The notes beneath the pieces are model-generated. The model ran no database searches and had not been told where the DNA came from. It saw only the letters and a program-made list of their open reading frames with translations. From Brachionus rotundiformis (lineage: Eukaryota > Rotifera > Eurotatoria > Ploima > Brachionidae), in the NCBI GenBank assembly GCA_016802295.1, contig JAESIW010000137.1, positions 4,728,450 through 4,792,449 on the forward strand: a stretch of DNA of 64,000 nt, in the 5' to 3' direction. A program made the position numbers and the translations under genes. Every line of letters begins with the position of its first letter. Positions within the stretch are counted from its first letter, which is position 1. Below are positions 1 to 11,738 of this stretch, one piece after another.

Positions 1-1801
1 AGCTAAGACACGCTTTCTATTCAATTTTTATCAAACTAAATAAAATATTAGATTTTTACAAGACAGACTGATTAAACTTTATTGTTAGTTTAATTTATTA
101 AAAAAAAATTAAATATTAAAAATCAAAAGTTAATAAAAATAATAATCAAAATATGTGAACAAATTTAAATTGAAAGCTTGAATATTATAAATTTCAACAT
201 TGATATCTTGATCACAGAGCTAATTTTTATTTTTAAATAAAAAATCAAAATGTCTTTTTTTTCCATAAGTTTTTGTCATTGATTCAATCAAGTTTCTATA
301 AATTCTTAAATTTCTTTAGTCATTTTTTTCAAGCTGTTTTTTAAATTTTCAGGAGACTTAAAATATAAGATTTTGTAAATTTTTTTGTTAATTAAGAAAG
401 GGAAAGAATTCTCAAATGCTCATTTAATCAGTCTAGTTTTTCAACTTGTGGCTACTTAAGTTCAATTATGTCAATCCAAAAAGACTTAAAAAATCTTCAA
501 ACTTATACCATTGGGATTATTGTTATTTTTATTTAAAACACTTAGTATTGAAGTATGTATTTGCTTGTCTCTTGGAAATTTATGCAATTAAATTAAAATT
601 ATTCTTAATAAAATAATTTACAGGAAGAAAAATTGGCATCTTTCTGGATAGGTGACAAAGTGACTTGTGTCGAATTGGTGACCATTTTTTTTCGGGTCAT
701 ATTATTATATTATTAAAAATAGAAATTAATACCCATTAAAAATGTCTGGTCAACAATTCGACACAAGACACTTGGTCACACATCCAGCAAGACACAAGAA
801 TTCTTTTTTTTTCAAATTTATATAAATTCAATTTTTTAAAAAATTCAGTAGATTAAATTTTTTTAAATTGTCACTTAGGAGAATCTTCTCGATAATATTG
901 TTTGAAAACATTTTTTTAAATGATGATGGTAAAAATAGATTTGACCATTCCACAAATTTACCATGAATACTATTTAAATAATATTAATTGATAATAATCT
1001 GAAACATTTTTAAATAATAATTTAAATTTTCTTTTTATTATAAAAAAGATTATTCAACTAATATGAAAATCAAAATTTGAGAAAATAAATTAAAGATTTC
1101 ATATATTATAACTACGAAAGAAACATTTTAATTGCTTCTCATTTTTTATAAATAAAGATACTTTTTATTATTTTCACTGAGTTATATTTTACTATTATTT
1201 TTTCAGTATAATAATTATACTAAAATTATTTTTCAATAAAAAGATATTAATTCATCAAAACTTATCTGTATTCATTTCTTATCTCTCATTAACAATTAAA
1301 AATTTTTATTAAATATTTTCCAAATATGATTACTAATCATTATTTCTTAGATAATTTATATTTTCTAATTTGACAAAAACTATATTTTTATTTAATTTAT
1401 TTAGTGTTTTTTTATAAAGTAATAGATAATGCTAGCTTATCGGGAAGCTTTGCCATTTGGGTAGGCTATAAGATATCGTTGCAATCAACTTGATAACTTT
1501 AGCAATACATTTATCATTTCTTCTCTTATATTAAATCTAAATTTTAACTATTATTTAAAAATAGGTTCATAATTAAATAGATAAAAATCTTTAAGAAATG
1601 TCTTCAAATGCAAACACTTTTTGTATTAGAAAAATGCAATCAAATATTTATATAAAGAAAGTAAACAAATACAAAAGAAATATTTTTTTTGAGAAAATAA
1701 GATTTTATTCTGGCATTTTTATAAAAAAACCTTATTAATATTGTACTGATCTCTCAGATTTGATTGATATTTGCGTCAAACAAATTCTTGTTTATTTTCA
1801 G
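1..1801. other. AT-rich noncoding stretch with one hairpin element
   Basis: No convincing coding exon was seen. The sequence is dominated by A/T runs. The only structured part is the inverted repeat near position 650-780, listed separately. A gene upstream of the window could extend introns or UTR into this region. Confidence 0.6.
651..780. repeat. Imperfect inverted repeat, MITE-like hairpin
   Basis: Bases 651-684 and 747-780 are near-perfect reverse complements (about 34 bases per arm, few mismatches, shared core CTTGTGTCGAATTG), separated by a 62-base AT-rich loop. Weaker similarity continues outward for roughly 20 bases on both sides. The arms are much more GC-rich than the surroundings. 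This shape fits a small non-autonomous foldback/MITE element. Part of the right end (773-793) resembles bases 39191-39211. Confidence 0.6.
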
Positions 1802-1912
1802 ATGACCAAAGGTCTTTTAAATATTTTGGACATGTTCAGCGAGCCTCGGCTCTTTCAAGTAGCATTCTTTCCAGCTCTGATAATCTTCTTAGTTGTTTTT
1901 CTAAGCACTTAA
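1802..1912 (+). CDS. Candidate small membrane ORF or terminal exon, 36 aa
   Basis: An ATG follows directly after a TTTATTTTCAG splice-acceptor-like sequence and opens a 36-codon frame ending in TAA. The product has a polar N-terminus (MTKGLLNILDMFSEPR) and then about 18 hydrophobic residues forming one likely membrane span, ending FLST. It could be a small membrane peptide or the last exon of a gene whose earlier exons I could not find. No family was recognised. The alternative is chance, since short hydrophobic ORFs are common in T-rich DNA. Confidence 0.25.
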   Translation: MTKGLLNILDMFSEPRLFQVAFFPALIIFLVVFLST

Positions 1913-2174
1913 AAGCAATCAAAGCCAAATATTTACCATACTTAATCTACTTTTAAATTCGTGCATAATTTGCACAAGAAGATGGCCTTCTGTGTATATA
2001 AACTAAAAAATATCTTATTAATTTTGTATGCACATAAAATATTTCTCATTATTCTTCTTCGCTGCTTGCTCACTACTATCTTAAATTATACGCCATCGTT
2101 CAACTTGATATTCGTTTTTTTTTCTTCATTTTCGTTCATTTTCGCCACTAAAAACTCATCTCACAAAAATCGCC

Positions 2175-3581
2175 ATGACAGACGAATGCGACTCTAGCTT
2201 TTTGTTCAAGTCAAGGGTCAAAATAGAGCCTGATGAGAACGATGCAGTGATTGCGAAAGCCAATAGCTTCCAACATGCTCCCGTGGTTGTCCAACGGGTG
2301 TCCAAAGCAGTGGCATGTGTGCCGAGGGTGGTGAGTGTCAGAGCGAGGACCCAATCTCCGAAAAAAATAGAAAAAATTGCGCTCAGCCTCAAGATCCAGC
2401 AGGAGAAAAGACAGCTTGAGCTAAAGAGCACTTCCCAAGGTCTGGCAGAGTGTCGCAGGATTCTGCACAACAATTTGGCCACAAGCTCCCAGTGTTCATC
2501 TGACGAGTCGCTCTCGGACCTCAACTGGCTCAGCACTTTTGACCTTGGGTCAGCAGGACTTGCGCCACTCTCGCCGCCGCTGTCGCCCAGAGAGGACGAC
2601 GAAACTGATAGCTGTTTCTACAGACTCAGGGTAGCCAGACCTTTGCACCAGGACGCCTCGTCCAAACCCCCCTACACATTCAGCTGCTTGATCTTTCTTG
2701 CCATCGAATCTTCCTACAACAAACGGCTATCTGTCAAGGACATTTGCCAGTGGATAATTGACAACATTGCCTATTACCAAAATGTGCCATCAGGTTCGTG
2801 GAAAAATTCCATTCGTCTCAATCTTTCATCCAATCAGTGCTTTAGTAAAGTGGACAAAAATTTGCTCACAATGCGAGATTTTTCTGGCAAAGGTAGCCTT
2901 TGGTGCATAAATCCAATCTACAGGCCTATGTTACTCGAGAGTTTGTGTCGAGTGGGTGTTAACTATGAAAGGCTGAATTTAATTCCGTGTTTAAAGGACG
3001 CCAACGAATCTCCCCGCTCGGACATCAACTCTCGAGCTTCCAGAATAAGCCAGTCTAAGCCGGCTATTCTAAATCCAAAATTAAAAATGTAATTTTTTGT
3101 TTATATTATTTTATGTTGCCATAGAAACTAACTTTTTTTCTATTTAAGATTGTCTAAGAGCTCACATCCACGAAGTATAAGTGTAGCTAAAAAAGAGTCT
3201 AATGTTTGCACTGACATGGACGCGGTGAACGCCTTGCTAAGCATGAAGTCTAGGGCTTCGTCAATGCCAGCAGTGAGCAAAGGTCGAAGGAAACAATTGC
3301 TCAAGCCGCCAACTAAGCACACTGAAGACGATGAGGACTCAGAAGATTTGGTGAATGATTTGGACACATCAGACTGTGAGTTTGATGCCATGGATGAAGA
3401 CACTGCCGATGAGAGCATGCTGCAGATAGATGAGAGTGTGTGCGAGTCGGAACATGGATCGGACAAGCGAAAATGCGATCAGGATGATGTCCAGTCAAGC
3501 AAAAAGTCCAAGAATGAATCTCAAATGAATCCACTCTTGGAGCTATCCAGAGCTGCTCTTATTGTTGAAGATCAGAATTAA
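2175..3581 (+). CDS. Forkhead transcription factor, FoxN2/3-like
   Basis: Two exons (2175-3088, 3149-3581) joined by a 60-base GT-AG intron give 448 aa; the split codon restores Ile at the junction. The forkhead domain lies at about residues 164-258: it opens KPPYTFSCLIFLAIE, and the wing part reads GKGSLWCINPIYRPMLLESL, close to the FOXN2/FOXN3 (CHES1) class of nuclear DNA-binding regulators. The N-terminus carries VKIEPDE, a SUMO-site-like motif, plus a Ser/Pro-rich segment. The C-terminal part is acidic and Ser-rich (about residues 355-425), a likely regulatory region. Oddity: in the recognition helix the usual RHNLS reads RLNLS, so the base-contacting His is Leu (see findings). The class call is secure for forkhead; FoxN2 versus FoxN3 is not resolved. 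Confidence 0.9.
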
Positions 3582-3939
3582 TTGTTAATTTTGTTGAATT
3601 TTTAAATGTATAACTTGTATATTTTTGTTTGTTTCTATTTTTTTTTGTTTGATAATAACCGAATTTTGAAGTTTTGATTCCATTTTTTTAGATTAGTATT
3701 GATGCACTTAGAATTTTGTACTCATATAATAAATTAATTAATTTAAGTGTTTATTTTTTGTTTTAAGTCCGATTACTTCCTTGATATTTGGTTTTAGTCA
3801 ATCAAATTTTGACATTCTTTAAATAATTATTTTAGCACTAAATTAATTTAAGTTTGGATTTATTTTAAATAATTTTCAAATTAATTTCCATTTTAAAGTG
3901 TAGTTTATTTTAATTTTAGTAGTAGTAGCTATTAGACTA
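3582..3939. other. 3' flank of the FoxN gene
   Basis: AT-rich sequence with AATAAA-like motifs near 3730, probably the 3' untranslated region and intergenic DNA. No coding signal was seen. Confidence 0.5.
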
Positions 3940-4600
3940 TAGTATAGGAATACATTCTAATGCCCTGCGGTATTTAGCTCTATAAGAACCGTGGCAGTCT
4001 TTCGTTTCTTTCTTTGTTCAATTTAAAACACTTCTCTGTCGATACCCGCTTAGAAGCCATTAACTGTTTCTGGATTGAAAACATTCTGGAATAAAGCATT
4101 CCACTTTGAAAATACTCTATTGGTCAGAAAGTTATATCTTGATGTAGCTTTACAAATTTCTTTCTCCAGCAGCATACGAACGCATTCATGATTCGACCAA
4201 ATACTCAATTGGCTTTAGATGCCGCAGATGAATATTGTTTATTCCATTTTAGTTCATTAGACACAACAACACTGATGTCCTTTTCTTCAACAGTTTCTTT
4301 AAGAATCACTCTCCAATCCTAGATTTGAACTGTATATTCAGTTTTATTCCTATTTTGACCAATATACATTGTTTTATACTTTAATACATTTAGTTCATTC
4401 CGCTGTTCAGTTACTTAATTCAAAGAGATCATTTGAGTCGATCGTAATTCATTCTTTAAAACACTCCCAATATTTTCAAGTCGTCTGCATATGATAGACA
4501 TGGAATTTTAATTGAATGCAATAAATCATTTATGTAGATAATGAACAAAAATATAGAGCCTAAATTCGAATATTTTTGGTTCTAATTAATCTTTTTTAAT
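3940..4600 (-). mobile_element. Decayed non-LTR retrotransposon (LINE) reverse transcriptase relic
   Basis: Read on the minus strand, 4467-4560 gives a stretch ending in the reverse-transcriptase catalytic box YADD (4480-4491), preceded by FIIYINDL, the pattern of Jockey/CR1-type LINEs (usual form FLIYINDL...FADD). Further downstream on that strand, about 4050-4430, are the thumb/C-terminal pieces typical of these elements, such as KWNKQYSSAASKAN and, near 3965-4000, NERLPRFL. Stops and frameshifts interrupt the frame several times, so this is a dead copy. The region is more GC-rich than its flanks. The 5' part of the element and its tail were not identified. Confidence 0.85.
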
Positions 4601-5690
4601 AAACATAAAGCAGAAAAATATTGGTGAATAATTCATAAAGTTAAGTTCTTAAAGAATCTAATTTTTTTTTGGTGAGTTTTTGGTTCATAAACCTCGGTTA
4701 CAAATTAAGTATTTCTTTCAAATAAAGATTATCATATAATAACCTAAAAAATGTTCATTTGATATCAAAGCTTATTTTTAGTATTTACTTAAGTTTAAAT
4801 TTTTTTATGTAAAGTAATTTTAATACAAAGAGATAGTTAACAAATAAATAAACCGTATATTAAGATAATTTAAAATTAATTTCATTATTATAAATCAGAA
4901 CGGAAATCAAAATACCGTAATAAATTCAATTATTTATCCGGAAATATTTATATATTTATAAAACGTTGCCTGGTCAAATATTTTATTCAAAATTATAAAT
5001 TTTAGAATTTTAAGTAAATCTATCTGTCAGTAAAAGTTAAAATTAAGAAATTTTAAACGATTTGTGTATTCTTGAATAATTATTACCAAACTCTGTATTC
5101 TAAGTTTGTTTATTTTCATTGTTAAATAATAATTTAAATTCAAAACTAAATTAAATTTTTAATTCTAATCCGTAGCCATTTTATTTTTTCTAAATTCGTT
5201 GTGGGGAGTGAAAATACCTAAAAGATATTTCATTAAATTAATTTTTAGATTCAAATTTCAAATTTAGTAAATTTATTAAAGAATTATATAACAAAAAATA
5301 TCAAATTTTATTAACTACAATCCGCTTAAATTATCCATATTTATTAATTCATAATAATAAACGATAATAATGACATCATTTGGTACTTAAAAATAATTTT
5401 ATATAATGAAAGTTAAATATTTAAAAAATTCTAAGTGTTTTTCAACTAAATTAATATTAAATTACATTTTCAAGATTATTTTTACAAATTTAAAGTGTTT
5501 TAATATAAATATTTCATCAGATTCTTTAACACAAATGAAAAATCAATCTAATTGATTTGATTTAAAAATGCTGGATTTTTTTTGTTTAAAAATGAGATAA
5601 ATAAACAAATGGACAAGAAATTAATTACCGCTAAAATGATTATTTTATTTTTGATTTTTCTTTAATGTATCAATTACATTTCAATAGAGA
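4601..5690. other. AT-rich intergenic stretch
   Basis: Between the LINE relic and TMEM223. Nothing but A/T-rich sequence seen on either strand. Confidence 0.5.
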
Positions 5691-6446
5691 ATGTCTTTAA
5701 TATTCAAATCAACACAATATCTTAAAAGTGTCACTTTCCGAACTTTATTAACTAAAAACAAGTTAATAAACGGAAGATTACCAGCAAAGCGCTCATACAC
5801 CAACCAAGAATCTAACACAGTTGAAATTCTGCAAAAAAAATTGGCTGATAATAAGATCAAAAATTTGCTTATTTATTCATGTGAATCAGGTGGCAGTGTT
5901 AGGACCAATATTCTAGGGGTAATTGGTAGTGTAATTTTACTTGGTGCAAGTTATAATACATGGTACTTATTCAGCTCATTGAGGTTCAAGAACAGAAAAA
6001 TTGATGAAAATTCTGGTTTTTTAGGCAAAGTTATGAAAATAATTAGTTCAGAATATTTTAAGATAATGCTTTGTTCTACCACAGCAATAATTGGTAAGAC
6101 GAACGAGAAATAGATCATTAAATTTAATAATTGGAATTTAGGCCTATCAATTTTGGTCGTGACTATGTTTTTTACCAGTAGGTCGGTAAACAGGCTTTAT
6201 TTACTCAAAGGTGGTAATTCTTTAGGAATTTTGACCGATGGCGTGTTTGGAAAAGAGTTTAAATACGTGCTGGACCTTGGTGAAACAAGTTTTAACTCAA
6301 CACGAAAAGCTAGAATTTCACAAGTCTCATTTAAAAATAAGAACTATTATTCTTATTTTTTGCTCAATAATCTAGAAGGCATTTACCATGAAAAAGAAGT
6401 TTTTGATCACGTGATATGTGTCAATAGATTTGACAAAAAATTTTAA
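5691..6446 (+). CDS. TMEM223: TMEM223 family mitochondrial membrane protein
   Basis: Two exons (5691-6093, 6142-6446) with a 48-base intron encode 235 aa. The first about 45 residues are basic and Ser/Thr-rich with no acidic residue before position 42, fitting a mitochondrial presequence. Two hydrophobic spans follow (about residues 83-100 and 122-145). After the second span comes the family hallmark: RSVNRLYLLKGG, then a ...GVFGKEF segment, and near the end the FDH...NR motif seen in TMEM223 as FDNTVGAYR. TMEM223 is reported as a mitochondrial inner-membrane protein that contacts the mitoribosome and supports cytochrome c oxidase subunit 1 synthesis. A TTTCAATAG acceptor-like sequence lies 3 bases before the ATG. 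The family call rests on remembered motifs, not an alignment. Confidence 0.75.
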
Positions 6447-6785
6447 CAACTTTAAAATAAATATCTTGAAATAAAATTTTAACTTAAATAATTAAATAAT
6501 TTTTTAAATAAAAAAACACTAAATTTATATTAATTTAAGTAGACTTGATTGATTAATTAACAAGAATGAGCAAAAGCTCGTTTAATAATGCGTAAGTATA
6601 GATAGTTTTTGATATTGATCTCAACTTGGCAGACCCATTTAAAAAATTGATAATAATCTAATTAGAAATAATATTTTCATATTCTTTATTTAAAAAAATA
6701 AAATTATTAAATTTTGATTATTTATTTAAAACTGTTTAAATACATGTAGTCTCAAAATAATTAAAAATCAATAAAAAGATTTAAA
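6447..6785. other. Convergent intergenic region
   Basis: 338 bases between the 3' ends of TMEM223 (+) and the globin gene (-). AT-rich, with AATAAA motifs usable by either gene; no coding signal. Confidence 0.5.
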
Positions 6786-7427
6786 TTAATCGATATTATT
6801 AGATTCAGGCTTATTTAAGCACATATTTTCATTTTCTTCCAGTTCGATTCCTTCGGCAATTTGGTTTGATATTAACCAAAACACTTTATGCCATGCTCTT
6901 TCCATTTTTGAATTAAACGATATGTTACCAGCCGAATGCTTTTTTAAACTGCTCAACAATGCCACCTCAAAAATCTGATCCAAAAGATTAATCAAATTAA
7001 TTTAATATTTTTTTTATATGTAAAAATTTTAAATTACATAAAAATTCTCACGCTTGACTCCATAATGGAAATGATTTCTTCCCAAACGGGTCAGTTCAAA
7101 CTCTTCAATATTAATTTTTTCTATATCCGGACAATTTATTACTTTGGAAACAACTTTTTCTACTACATCAATGATCTTTTTGGCGTGGTATCTTACCTGA
7201 GAATTGCTCAACATCTCAGCTTCAGTTTCTAAATTTGCAGCAAAAATCCATTTGTGTTTTAATTCTTTATGCTCTTGAAATATTTTTATCATTGTACTAA
7301 TGCCAACTTGTTCTTTATTCTTTATGGCATTCCAGCATGTTTTCAGAGCAGCTATTTCTTTTTGATTAAGAGGCTCCAAACTTGTAACATCTTCTGATGT
7401 AATAGACTTTGAATTGGCACTACCCAT
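6786..7427 (-). CDS. Globin, neuroglobin/globin-X-like, probably N-myristoylated
   Basis: Two exons read on the minus strand (7427-7038, 6974-6786) encode 192 aa, phase 0 at the 63-base intron. Globin marks: AALKTCWNAI (A helix), the likely distal His E7 in RYHAKKI, the proximal His F8 in LGRNHFHYGVKRENF, which closely follows neuroglobin's LGRKHRAVGVK, and an H-helix AWHKVFWLI. The N-terminus MGSANSKS fits the consensus for N-myristoylation at Gly2, a feature of membrane-bound globin X types. The intron sits in the G helix region. The function is haem-based O2/NO binding or redox sensing, not bulk transport, if the family rule holds. An acidic tail of about 20 residues follows the globin fold. 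A TTTTTAG lies directly before the ATG. Confidence 0.9.
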
Positions 7428-10400
7428 CTAAAAATAATAATTTATTCTAAATTGACAATAATTTTCTAAATAATGCATTAAAATCTCTCAAGATTTTGTG
7501 AGTAGGAATTTTTTCAATAATCTATAATTAAAATATAATTACTACTACAAGTCAGATAAATAACCAAACAAGAAAAAAATGATTGATATTGAAAATTTTA
7601 ACTGAGAAATGAGTTTAAATAAAAAAAGCTTGTTTGTCATATATAATGAAGTAAAAAACCTTTATAAAGAACTAAACTCTTATTTGTATCAATTACCAAT
7701 TGTATGTTTTTATAATAAAAGCACTCAATAATTCGTATCAATTTTTAGACAAATATACAATAATTTCAAAATTTATTAAAATACACATAAGCTGTTAGAA
7801 TAAAAAAATGTATTATCTAATAATAGTCAAAACTTGAACAACTATTTTAATTAGTCAAATTTCTATTTATTATTTTAAAAATAAGAAGATAAATAAGTAA
7901 GAATAAGCTATCTATATTCATAAGCTAACTTTATCCAGATATATTCAATATTAGAGCTAAAAAGAATGCCTCAGGATTTTTATAAACTTGTTATCAAAAA
8001 TACTAATCTCTTTTGTTAATTTTCCATATGAATTGGTACCGGCAGATTAAAAGGAAGACTTTGTTCGGGTTTAAATGCTTAACTAAACTTTAAATAAAAA
8101 GTGAGTGAACAATTCTAAAACTTTAATAATTCAATTATAAAAGAATATTCTCAAAAATTGATCTAGATTTTTATTTTTTTTCCATGTAGGAAAACACAAA
8201 AAGGTAATAATTAATATTTTTTCAGTTCCCTATTAGTAATTTCTGCTGCTATTGCTTATATAATTTTCATTATTTAGATTCTTAAAAATAGTTAATTATT
8301 ATATTGATTTTTGAATTTAGATCTTGATTCTTGTCTTTAGCTTTCAATCGTGACCTTTTCAATACAGCTAAAATCAATCTCAAAATGAACAGGAAATTCT
8401 CAAAAACCTTTAGGTTTATTCGAAGGATCTTTTATTTAAGAGACCTAAAAAATAATAAAAAAATAGCAATGTGGTCAATTTTTATACAGTGCGGAATATA
8501 AATTTTTGTTAAAAGATAAAACTAGTCTTCAACTTGACTAAAAATCAATTTTTTTAATTAATATGGTATGTTTAACGTCCTGTTAGCTAGTTTGCCATAT
8601 GGCGTTGTTTACAAAACAATTTTCTAATTTTTATATAACACTAAAAATTGATTTACAAGTTGGATTATTAATTTTAATTCATATCATCTTATTTGCCTTG
8701 AGATAATTTAAAAAAGAACAGCAAAAATAAATAAAAATTTATTTGTTTTTAGGTTTTGAAATCGTTTTTATGCCAAATATAAAATTTACATAAAAATCAG
8801 CACCAAAATCGATTCAATCAAAAGAAAAAAAAATTCTTGATAGTTTTTGATTGTAAAAGAAACGATAAAAATTTAAATAAAAAAATTAAATTTTGATCCC
8901 AATAGATTATTATCAAAGTTTTAATAATTTTTTAATATTTTTTCTTAAATTTTCCTGATGAAGAAAAAACCAAATTAAAATTATCATCTGCTCTTTTCAA
9001 TTTCCTTAATTTCAACCTTTAGATAAGCTTTTTATCTTAATTAGTAAGAATTCATGATCCAATCTAAAATTCATATATATGTTTTTTTATTAATTAAAAA
9101 TACGTATTTAGAAATTTTTATATAAAAAAATGCAAATATCTTCCGGCTGTCACCATTCATATATATCTTAAATTGCGCTTTAGAATAATTTTACTTTGTA
9201 AAATTACAAAAAATACAAAGCTGATTTTTAATCAAATAAGGCAAGAACTCTTGGGTTTACAATTTAGTGCATCCATAGTTAGTTATGAAAATTTTACATT
9301 TTTTAAATTAAACGAAAAAGAAAACAATTGAGAAATCAATTTCATGATTTGGTTACTAAATTTTATCAAAAAAATCTAAAATTAATCCCTTAATGGCAAT
9401 GAGCTATATATTTTAAGAAATGACACAAAACCTTAAGTGTAATTTCATGATAAGGCTAAAGCTGAAATCCTAATTCTAGTATTTGAAATCATGGAAAAAA
9501 GTCACTTAAATATCAAGCTGATTTTTTAATTAGTCGATCATCAATGACATAAATTAAATTTTTTAATATATCAATTTGAAAAATTGATCCGTTTTCTAAA
9601 TATTGATGTAATTTTAAAAAAGTGATATTGCTTTTACTGTATTATTCTCAGTTCATTGATCAAAGAGAGCATTTTACTTAAATTAATTTGAAATTTAATA
9701 AAATAAGATAACTTAAAATCTACAAAAAAAATTATATCCATGTCTCAACCAGTGTCTTTTCAAGCGTTCGACTTAGATATTTATTCTAGTCAGATAACTT
9801 AAATTTTTGCTTAGTTAGGCATAAAATATTTCTTTTTAGAATTTTCTATTTAATCTTTGTTTTATTCATTATTTTTCCCTATATTAATTTTGCATTCTTA
9901 GTAGTCCCATGATTTTTGTTTTGTGGAGTTAAATTTTTTTCGATTTATAGATTTTTTAAAACAATTAATTAATTTAAAAAGTCTTGATACATTTAATTAT
10001 ATAATTTTGGGTTAAGCTTTGTCGCTAAATATCATTTAATATTCATGATACCAGAATTTTAGTAAAATTTCGACTGTTAAATAATTATTGATTTAAGAAT
10101 TCAATCAGCCTTAATAAAAAATTTGTCTATGTTTTTACAAATAATTATAATATACACTTAAAATTGATTTTTTTATTCATAAAAACTGCCTGTTTTATTA
10201 ACATTTGCTTGGGAGAAAATGTTTTATATGAAATTAAAAATTTAGAGTACAAATCCAGACAAAAAGCTTAAAAATTAATAAATGGAGTCAATTAGACTGA
10301 CATAAATAACAATCGATAAATTAACTTAAATAATACTATGTACATAATACTTTTCTAGGGAATTATTTATATAAACAAACATTATCGAATCTAAAACTTA

Positions 10401-10926
10401 ATAAGATTATATATTTCAATTGTTAAATATTCAGTACCATCAAAATTTAAGCTGATTTATTAAATATAATTTTTTGGCCAATTTAAATAAAAAAGAGGTT
10501 TTTTTAGATGAAAATTTTTATTTTAAAATTAGGGCTTAACTAAATTTCTCAATAAAAATATTGATATAAATAAGAATGAGTCTTAAGAAAGAAAAAACTA
10601 TACAAAATAAAATAAATAGTTAACAAAATTTCTAATTGAGTATCTTTGATAGATACTTACTCCTTGATTACTTGAAACCCTAAAATTAGATTTTGTGTCG
10701 CAGGCTTTTACCAATGTGAAAAAATTGAATGCCAAATTTAAAATTAGTTGAATTGAAGAAAAATGATCTTTTTACAAACATTTTAACAAATTTTCATATA
10801 AATTTTTTTTTCATAATTCTCTCCGAAAAAAAGCATCTAAAAGAAGATAAATTACCAAAATTTTTAATTTAAAGTTTTATTTTAAACAAATTAACAAGCA
10901 TTAAATTAATAACTATTTTAAAAGTT
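7428..10926. other. 3.5-kb gene-free AT-rich stretch
   Basis: Lies between the 5' end of the globin gene and the 3' end of the TMED gene. No ORF above 60 codons and no exon-like island seen on either strand. It could hold regulatory sequence or UTR introns. Confidence 0.5.
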
Positions 10927-11738
10927 CTATTTTTTTCGAGTGTTGAACAATTTTTTGATAAAATAAACTTGGAAAGTTCCGCACAAAATTATTAAAATGG
11001 TTTGAAACATGGACCAGTAGAAAACTAAGGAATTGTTCGATTCAATTAGATATTCGTCTCTGGTCGCTCTAAATCTTGACATTGCCTGAGCTGCGAAAAT
11101 TTCTACCATATTAATTGATATTTTATCAGATACTTCCTAGAAAAAAGTAATAGTAAGTAATTTTTTTTTTAAATTTATCAAAAATTAATAACTTACTCTT
11201 GATACATGAGCGGTTTCGTTTAGTTCTTTTTCTTCCTTGAAGCGCTCTAACAGCGTGTCCTGATGAAATGTAAGAATGTATAACGAGACTAGTTTATCAG
11301 TTAGTTGACTATAAGTATTATCAAAGCATATTTCATAGTCGCCATTCACTGTGGTTTTCTGAATTTGGAATTGTCCACTAGGTTCATACTGGATGACTTT
11401 GAGGATCTCTCTTCTTGGACTGGCAATTATAAAATTAATGTCATGGCCTTTGATCACCTTCAGATAAATGTTTTTTTTCAAAACTAATCTTAATACTGGT
11501 TCAGGAATTTACTTGGAAAGAAGCATGGAATACAGAGTCCAAGTCAGTGGGCTGATAGAAACACTCTCTCGATCTAGCTTGTATCACTACCTTAAATTCA
11601 TGTTTGATCCATGTGTTTAGAGCTTGGAATTAAATTTAAATATTTACATTTAAATATAAAAATAAAATTATAATTTTTACCTATGGCATGGCGAAATTGA
11701 ATGATGGCTACAAGATAAACTAATAAGTTGGTTAACAT
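10927..11738 (-). CDS. p24/TMED family cargo receptor of the early secretory pathway
   Basis: Four exons on the minus strand (11738-11681, 11622-11513, 11457-11197, 11136-10927) encode 212 aa, the usual p24 length. Order of parts: a signal peptide (MLTNLLVYLVAI), a GOLD domain with the paired cysteines in RECFYQP and YEICFDN, a coiled segment, the conserved RFRATRDEYLIESNN block, and one membrane span, then a short cytosolic tail (IKKLFNTRKK). p24 proteins cycle between ER and Golgi in COPII/COPI vesicles and sort cargo such as GPI-anchored proteins. The tail has a hydrophobic LF but ends TRKK, not the classic KKXX. Subfamily not resolved. Confidence 0.9.

Noticed and set aside
1771..2197. 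Two overlapping open frames (61 and 78 codons) before the FoxN gene
   Set aside because: Composition is that of translated T-rich DNA, with no domain; the region is better read as FoxN leader, and a different frame holds the small 36-codon ORF.
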